Source of the DNA: Treponema sp. UBA3662
GTDB taxonomy: Bacteria; Spirochaetota; Spirochaetia; Treponematales; Treponemataceae
NCBI GenBank assembly: GCA_002373205.1
Contig: DFJV01000144.1
Coordinates: forward strand, 10,847 to 20,947
Length of the DNA stretch: 10,101 nt
Direction: 5' to 3'
Under the pieces are notes generated by a model. It did not search any database. It saw nothing but the letters and a program-made list of their open reading frames with translations, and was not told where the DNA came from. A program made the translations under genes and the position numbers. Positions 6,376 to 10,101 of this stretch are shown piece by piece. The first letter of the stretch is position 1; each line of letters starts with the position of its first letter.

Positions 6376-6642
6376 ATGGAAGAAAAAGAAACAGAAGCAA
6401 AGCATGCAGACAAGCTGCAGAAGTTTGACGTGCCAAAGTACATAAAGGTTTTGAGCGTAATATTCATTGGGGCAAGCATTGCAACAGGCTTCTTGAGTTT
6501 TGCGGCAACCTTTTTGGAGCAGGGAAAAATTACGGTAGTCCAAATTCAGTATATCGTAACTGTCTTTGGCCACGTCCTTACAGGATTTCTCTTTTGGGGA
6601 ATCGGCCAGGTCTTTTCCAAATTTATGGAGAAGAACAAATGA
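6376..6642 (+). CDS. Small two-helix membrane protein
   Basis: The 88-residue product has a charged N-terminus (MEEKETEAKHADKLQK) and two hydrophobic segments, about residues 27-47 (VLSVIFIGASIATGFLSFAAT) and 58-80 (YIVTVFGHVLTGFLFWGIGQVF), then KFMEKNK. It has no cleavable signal. AAGGAG (6361-6366) lies nine bases before the ATG and supports the start. TATAAA at 6349-6354 is a possible -10, but no -35 fits upstream. The stop codon overlaps the start of the next gene (ATGA at 6639-6642), so the two are almost surely translated from one message. I do not recognise a family, and no catalytic motif is seen. Confidence 0.75.
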   Translation: MEEKETEAKHADKLQKFDVPKYIKVLSVIFIGASIATGFLSFAATFLEQGKITVVQIQYIVTVFGHVLTGFLFWGIGQVFSKFMEKNK

Positions 6643-6932
6643 AATTCAGAAAGTACCTGAAGATAATTAAAATTTATTTTCTGTTTGGAATAATCATTGC
6701 GCACGTAAGTCTGGTCATGCTGATTTTTGGCAGCAAATCGATGTTCGAAATGTTCAGCCAGAGCAAAGAATTGCACAAGGAAATACCAGTACTAGCAATA
6801 TATTTTCGCGCTATAAATCAGATATTAGGACGCATTCATTTTCAACTTTATAGGCTTCTCATAAGCCTTACTATTTTTTTCATCGTAAAGAATTTCAAGC
6901 TTGTGTACGGAAAGATTCGGGAATATTTATAG
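6639..6932 (+). CDS. Small two-helix membrane protein, partner of the gene at 6376
   Basis: The product has 97 residues from the ATG at 6639, which overlaps the upstream stop codon by four bases. GGAG at 6627-6630 lies eight bases before it. A longer frame from 6594 would overlap the upstream gene by 49 bases and lacks a ribosome binding site. A basic N-terminus (MKFRKYLK) precedes hydrophobic segments at about residues 12-31 (YFLFGIIIAHVSLVMLIFG) and 70-85 (LYRLLISLTIFFIV), with a soluble loop between. The pairing and similar size suggest a hetero-oligomeric membrane unit, perhaps accessory or stress-related, but function is unknown. The TAG stop forms the edge of the palindromic repeat that follows, which may serve as its transcript end. 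Confidence 0.72.
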   Translation: MKFRKYLKIIKIYFLFGIIIAHVSLVMLIFGSKSMFEMFSQSKELHKEIPVLAIYFRAINQILGRIHFQLYRLLISLTIFFIVKNFKLVYGKIREYL

Positions 6933-7208
6933 ATGCCGAATCCAGTTCGGCATGACAGGTTTGTTATGTTAATGACACATTTTTTTAACGCATTACCCCT
7001 GCGTCACCCTGAGCTTGACTCAGGGTCTGTGCCGATATTCAACGCCAACATTCATGGATACCGAATCAAGTTCGGCATGACAGGTTTGTTATGTTAATGA
7101 CGCATTTTTTTACGCCATTCCCCTGCGTGTCACCCTGAGCTTGACTCAGGGTCTGTGCCGTCTTTCAACGCCAACATTTATAGATGCCGAAACCAGTTCG
7201 GCATGACC
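6932..7208. repeat. Tandem array of alternating class C and class B palindromes (125-base unit)
   Basis: Unit 1 (6932-7056) and unit 2 (7057-7182) are near-identical, and a partial third copy runs 7183-7208 or slightly further. Each unit holds a class C palindrome in reverse orientation (GATGCCGAA, loop, TTCGGCATGAC at 6932-6956, 7057-7081 and 7183-7207), then CAGGTTTGTTATGTTAATGA and a T-run. It continues with a class B palindrome in forward orientation (GTCA, CCCTGAG, CTTGA, CTCAGGG, TCTG at 7003-7029 and 7129-7155), then CAACGCCAACATT. The second class C copy has GATACCG, giving an A-C mismatch on this strand but a G-U wobble in minus-strand RNA. Confidence 0.88.
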
Positions 7209-7232
7209 GGTTTGCAGCACAAGGAAAAAGAG

Positions 7233-7326
7233 GCCTACGCCGCCATGGAGCCCCTTTAGTACCGCGCAAGCGGTATGAGCCGAATAGGCGAAGGGCGGAA
7301 CGGCGGTGACGCAAAGGCATGGGCGG
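7233..7326 (+). other. Potential structured RNA element (three-way junction with GNRA loop)
   Basis: The plus strand can fold into a branched structure. An outer stem GCCGCC (7239-7244) pairs with GGCGGT (7302-7307), optionally extended by GCCT/AGGC across an internal loop. A middle stem GCCCCTT (7250-7256) pairs with AAGGGC (7291-7296) with one bulge. Two hairpins lie inside: TACCGC-GCAA-GCGGTA (7260-7275), a perfect six-pair stem with a GNRA tetraloop, and GCC-GAATA-GGC (7279-7289). The run GAGCCGAA..GGCG..GGCGGAAC also occurs in the right arm of the repeat at 2050-2225. It lies between convergent genes. It may be a repeat element, a terminator region or a non-coding RNA. No promoter was identified. 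Confidence 0.4.
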
Positions 7327-7388
7327 TCGGATTAGTCAAAGAGTAAAATGGTAGAGCAAACAAAAGCACCGTCCATATTAGAAAAAAA

Positions 7389-8336
7389 TTATTTTGCGTA
7401 AGAGGGTGTGTAGGCTTCATAGGCATCCAGCCAGCGCGTAATTGGAAGTGTCCAGTCGTCTTCGGTAGTGCCTTCCAGAAGGAATCGTTCGTACATAAAA
7501 ATTATGTGGCTTCGGATTTCGACCTTGTCTTTTTCTGCAACGTCTTCTGCCTTTTGAAAAAGGTCGTTCACAAAACGCACGGCATCGCTTGCGGTAAAAA
7601 GTTCCGGTGCAAGGCGGGTGAGCATGTAGAGGGCGGCGGGTATGCAGTTTACGCTGTGCTGCTTAAGGTAAAGGACGGTCTCGCCAATTTCTACCGCGCG
7701 GGAATAAAGCTCCCAGTTCCACCTTTGCTTTTCCATGAATGTAAAGTTCTCGCGGTCAAAGAGCATTTTGTAAAAGCTAAAGCAGAGGCAGACGATGGAA
7801 ATGTGCAGGCTTGGAACGCAGCAATAGTGCGGGTCTGCGGCACGGAGTTTTTTTACCTGTTTTTCATCGCAGGGTGTGCGGTAGGTTGTGGTCATGCAGT
7901 GCCTGTAAATTTTTAGCGCATAGGTGTAGGTCTTTATTAGGTAGCGCATGAATTCTGCGCAATGCCTTGAACCCTGCAGCCAGCCGTAACGGTGGAGCAG
8001 CATGTTTAGCGGGCGGATCCAGATGTTTATAAAATCCATGTAGCACTTTACGGTGTCTGCGCGGAAGGGAACCTTTTCGTCCAGCTCGTGGTCAACATGT
8101 TTTACAGGCCACCTGATAAGCTTTATTTTTCTTAGGTAAAGCGGCGCAAAGAATTTTCCTATTACGGAACCAAAGACCAGCCTAAAGGACGTTATGCAGC
8201 TGAATGGGCTCAGCGGTAAAAGGAACCAAGGCGAAACCGGACAAAATGAATTGATGCTTTTGCAGCACACTTTCTGAATACGCTTTGCAGAAGGCTCTTT
8301 TACAAGCCCCCTTCTAAAAGGATACATTCCGCTCAT
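7389..8336 (-). CDS. Uncharacterised protein with degenerate PAP2-like motifs
   Basis: The product has 315 residues. The segment HELDEKVPF (83-91) recalls the PLDxxIPF box of inositolphosphotransferase/PAP2-type membrane enzymes. CVPSLHIS (173-180) fits PAP2 motif 2 (PSxH), and YLKQHSVNCIPAALY (223-237) fits motif 3 (SRxxxxxHxxxD). H178 and H227 align with the two catalytic histidines. The motif 3 Ser-Arg is replaced by Thr-Val, the Asp by Cys231, and motif 1 (KxxxxxxRP) is not evident, so phosphatase activity is doubtful. Hydrophobic stretches exist (32-62, 173-192, 229-239) but few are clean helices. The ATG overlaps the metH stop by four bases, and AAGAGGTG eight bases upstream supports the start. 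Co-translation with metH is clear; a link to methionine metabolism is not. The family call is tentative. Confidence 0.5.
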   Translation of the reverse strand: MSGMYPFRRGLVKEPSAKRIQKVCCKSINSFCPVSPWFLLPLSPFSCITSFRLVFGSVIGKFFAPLYLRKIKLIRWPVKHVDHELDEKVPFRADTVKCYMDFINIWIRPLNMLLHRYGWLQGSRHCAEFMRYLIKTYTYALKIYRHCMTTTYRTPCDEKQVKKLRAADPHYCCVPSLHISIVCLCFSFYKMLFDRENFTFMEKQRWNWELYSRAVEIGETVLYLKQHSVNCIPAALYMLTRLAPELFTASDAVRFVNDLFQKAEDVAEKDKVEIRSHIIFMYERFLLEGTTEDDWTLPITRWLDAYEAYTPSYAK

Positions 8337-10101
8337 TTTCCAAACACCTCTTTAGCAATAGCAACAGATTCCATGGCATCCTTTGCGTAGTAGTCCGCCC
8401 CGATTTTTTCTGCATAGTCGGCGGTAAGGACGGCACCCCCAACCATTATCCTGCACTCTTCACCGGCATCTTTTAGCGCCTGATGCAAAAGCTTTATTGT
8501 CTCTTCCATGTTGGCAACGGTCGTTGTCATTAGGGCGCTAAGTCCCAAAAGCTTTATCTTGTTCTGCAAGACTGTGTCGATTACGGTCTGGTAGGGCACG
8601 TTCTTTCCAAGGTCAATAACAGTGTAGCCGTAGTTTTCAAGCATTGCCTTTACGATATTTTTTCCAATGTCGTGAATGTCCCCGTAAACGGTGGCAATTG
8701 CAATCGTTCCTTTGCTCTCTTCTTCTGCACCGCTTGCGGCAAGGGTTTCCTTTATTTTTCCGAATGAATTTCCTACGGTTTCTGCGCTAAGCAAAAGCTG
8801 GGGCAGGAATTTTTTCCCGGTCTCAAAATCCTTTCCTACGTTGTCCAGTGCGGGAACAATGCAGTTGTTTATTACGTTTACCGGTGCTTCCGATTTTAAA
8901 AGCTCTTCGGTTGCAGCGGCGGCCTTTTCCTTAAAGCCTTTTTCTATGATGGTTATAAGGTTGTCTTCCAGGGGATTTGACCCTGTTTTTTTTCCGTCTG
9001 AATTTCCTGCTCCAGAAGAATTTACTCCATCAGGCTTTTTTTTTTGGTCCGAATTTTGATTCAACTGACCGCCAGCAGAAAGACCTGCCGACTTAAATGA
9101 AGTGCTTCCGCTTCCTGTGTTCAGGCAGATGGAAATTGTTCCGTCCGCAACGGCTTCTTCAAGGATTGCCTGTCTTGCCTTTGCGGATGAAGGGTCAACG
9201 GAACCTGTGTATGTCTGGATGTAGTCGAGTGAATTTTCATCGTAGCAGGCGAGCGAACGGTATGCGCGGAAAGTGTCCATCATTTGTGCGCTTGCCGGGT
9301 TTGCAATGCAGCCGGTAAGACCTGCTTCCAGTGCAAGCATAAAAAAGCGGCTGTTCATTATGTCACGCCTTGGAAGGCCAAAGCTTATGTTGCTAACGCC
9401 CAGCACAAACTGCAAGCCGTCTTTGCCGTATTTTTCCTTTAGCATACGGATGGCGCGTACCGTTTCCAGAGCAGTTTTTTGTTCAGAGCTTACGGTAAGG
9501 GTAAGCGTGTCTATAAAAATGTCGCGGACAGGGATTCCGTATTTGGCGGCTTCTGCAATTATTTTTTCTGCAACAGCAACACGGCCCATTGCAGTGGGTG
9601 CAATTCCGCCCTCGTCTATGCAAAGGGCAACAAGGCATCCACCGTAATGCTGAACGATGGGGAATACCTTGTCCATAACTTCCTGCTTGCCGTTTACGCT
9701 GTTTACCAAAGCCTTTCCGTTGTAGTACCTTAAGCCCCGCTCCAAAACAGCCGCTTCGCTAGAGTCCAGCTGCAAAGGCACGTTGAATGTTGACTGGATT
9801 GTCTTTACCGCACGAACCATCATGTCCGCTTCGTCAATGCCAGGAAGTCCTACGTTCACGTCCAAAAGATGGGCACCTTGATTTATCTGGCTTTCTGCTT
9901 CGTTTATAAAGAACTGCATGTCTCCTGCAGTAAGCGCTTCCTTGCACTTCTTTTTTCCGGTTGGGTTTATGCGCTCACCGATTATTACAGGGCCAAAGCT
10001 TCCGCCAATCTGCTGGCTCTTGTTGTAGGAACAGACGTAGGTTGCGTTAACGCCGTCCGTAAGAGGTATTTCTTCTTTGCCATCTCCACGAGACTGGTCA
10101 C
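8333..10101 (-). CDS. metH: Cobalamin-dependent methionine synthase, C-terminal part
   Basis: The gene runs off the right edge; 589 codons are visible. The enzyme transfers a methyl group from 5-methyltetrahydrofolate to homocysteine through cobalamin in the cytosol. The visible part has the pterin-binding domain (IIGERINPTGKKK at about 9988-9950, LLDVNVG, LQLDSSEAAVLERGL, GVSNISFGLPRR), then a Ser/Gly/Asn-rich linker of about 45 residues. It ends with the cobalamin cap helices (from NPLEDNL) and the Rossmann domain, with DIHDIG (His codon at 8674-8672, the cobalt ligand), SALMTTT and VGGAVLT. The zinc homocysteine domain should lie upstream. The protein ends right after the cobalamin domain (AKEVFGK), so the AdoMet reactivation domain of E. 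coli MetH is absent, as in Thermotoga-type enzymes. The last four bases overlap the next gene. No start is visible here; the Met at 9919 is internal. Confidence 0.92.
   Translation of the reverse strand, partial: DQSRGDGKEEIPLTDGVNATYVCSYNKSQQIGGSFGPVIIGERINPTGKKKCKEALTAGDMQFFINEAESQINQGAHLLDVNVGLPGIDEADMMVRAVKTIQSTFNVPLQLDSSEAAVLERGLRYYNGKALVNSVNGKQEVMDKVFPIVQHYGGCLVALCIDEGGIAPTAMGRVAVAEKIIAEAAKYGIPVRDIFIDTLTLTVSSEQKTALETVRAIRMLKEKYGKDGLQFVLGVSNISFGLPRRDIMNSRFFMLALEAGLTGCIANPASAQMMDTFRAYRSLACYDENSLDYIQTYTGSVDPSSAKARQAILEEAVADGTISICLNTGSGSTSFKSAGLSAGGQLNQNSDQKKKPDGVNSSGAGNSDGKKTGSNPLEDNLITIIEKGFKEKAAAATEELLKSEAPVNVINNCIVPALDNVGKDFETGKKFLPQLLLSAETVGNSFGKIKETLAASGAEEESKGTIAIATVYGDIHDIGKNIVKAMLENYGYTVIDLGKNVPYQTVIDTVLQNKIKLLGLSALMTTTVANMEETIKLLHQALKDAGEECRIMVGGAVLTADYAEKIGADYYAKDAMESVAIAKEVFGK

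Noticed and set aside
6932..7208. Possible integron attC-like sites, since treponemes can carry chromosomal integrons and the small genes look like cassettes
   Set aside because: No proper RYYYAAC/GTTRRRY core pairs were found, and the palindromes are short REP-like hairpins in mixed orientation.

Overview
The window looks like part of a Treponema-type spirochaete chromosome. This is inferred from the style of the proteins (a spirochaete/mitochondrial-like EF-G start, a DEAD-box helicase with a DbpA-type domain and RG-rich tails, a cobalamin methionine synthase of the Thermotoga/Clostridium layout) and from intergenic DNA crowded with short palindromic repeats. No rRNA, tRNA, CRISPR array or transposase gene was seen.

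Layout from left to right. Bases 1-1755 hold two minus-strand genes: the first 14 codons of a probable elongation factor G (1-43) and a 519-residue exported, serine-rich, probably outer-membrane beta-barrel protein (196-1755). Bases 1756-2434 are intergenic and filled mainly by a large imperfect inverted repeat (1824-2225), followed by the probable promoter and leader of the helicase gene. Bases 2435-4735 encode the DEAD-box RNA helicase on the plus strand; its Walker B motif reads DEGD. Bases 4736-5262 are non-coding, with strong hairpins, a two-copy direct repeat of about 180-base period, and the first GTCA-headed palindromes.

Bases 5263-7388 are an accessory-looking stretch. Two small two-gene units of membrane proteins (5284-6039 and 6376-6932) are separated and flanked by blocks of GTCA-headed palindromes in three sequence classes (A, B and C) that share one architecture with different stem sequences. 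The first small gene appears to carry a frameshift. The third block is a tandem duplication of an approximately 125-base C+B unit, and it is followed by a potentially structured RNA element (7233-7326).

Bases 7389-10101 hold a minus-strand pair overlapping by four bases: metH (C-terminal part only; the start lies beyond the window) and a 315-residue protein with degenerate PAP2-phosphatase-like motifs. The MetH ends directly after its cobalamin domain and lacks the AdoMet reactivation domain, so a separate activator would be needed.

The core genes (EF-G, helicase, metH) are housekeeping. The most unusual content is the palindrome superfamily: all twelve complete copies keep the tetranucleotide GTCA at the foot of a hairpin whose stem differs between classes, and neighbouring copies at block edges are in opposite orientations. 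This resembles REP/REPIN elements moved in trans by a Y1 (RAYT-like) transposase, but no such enzyme is visible here.
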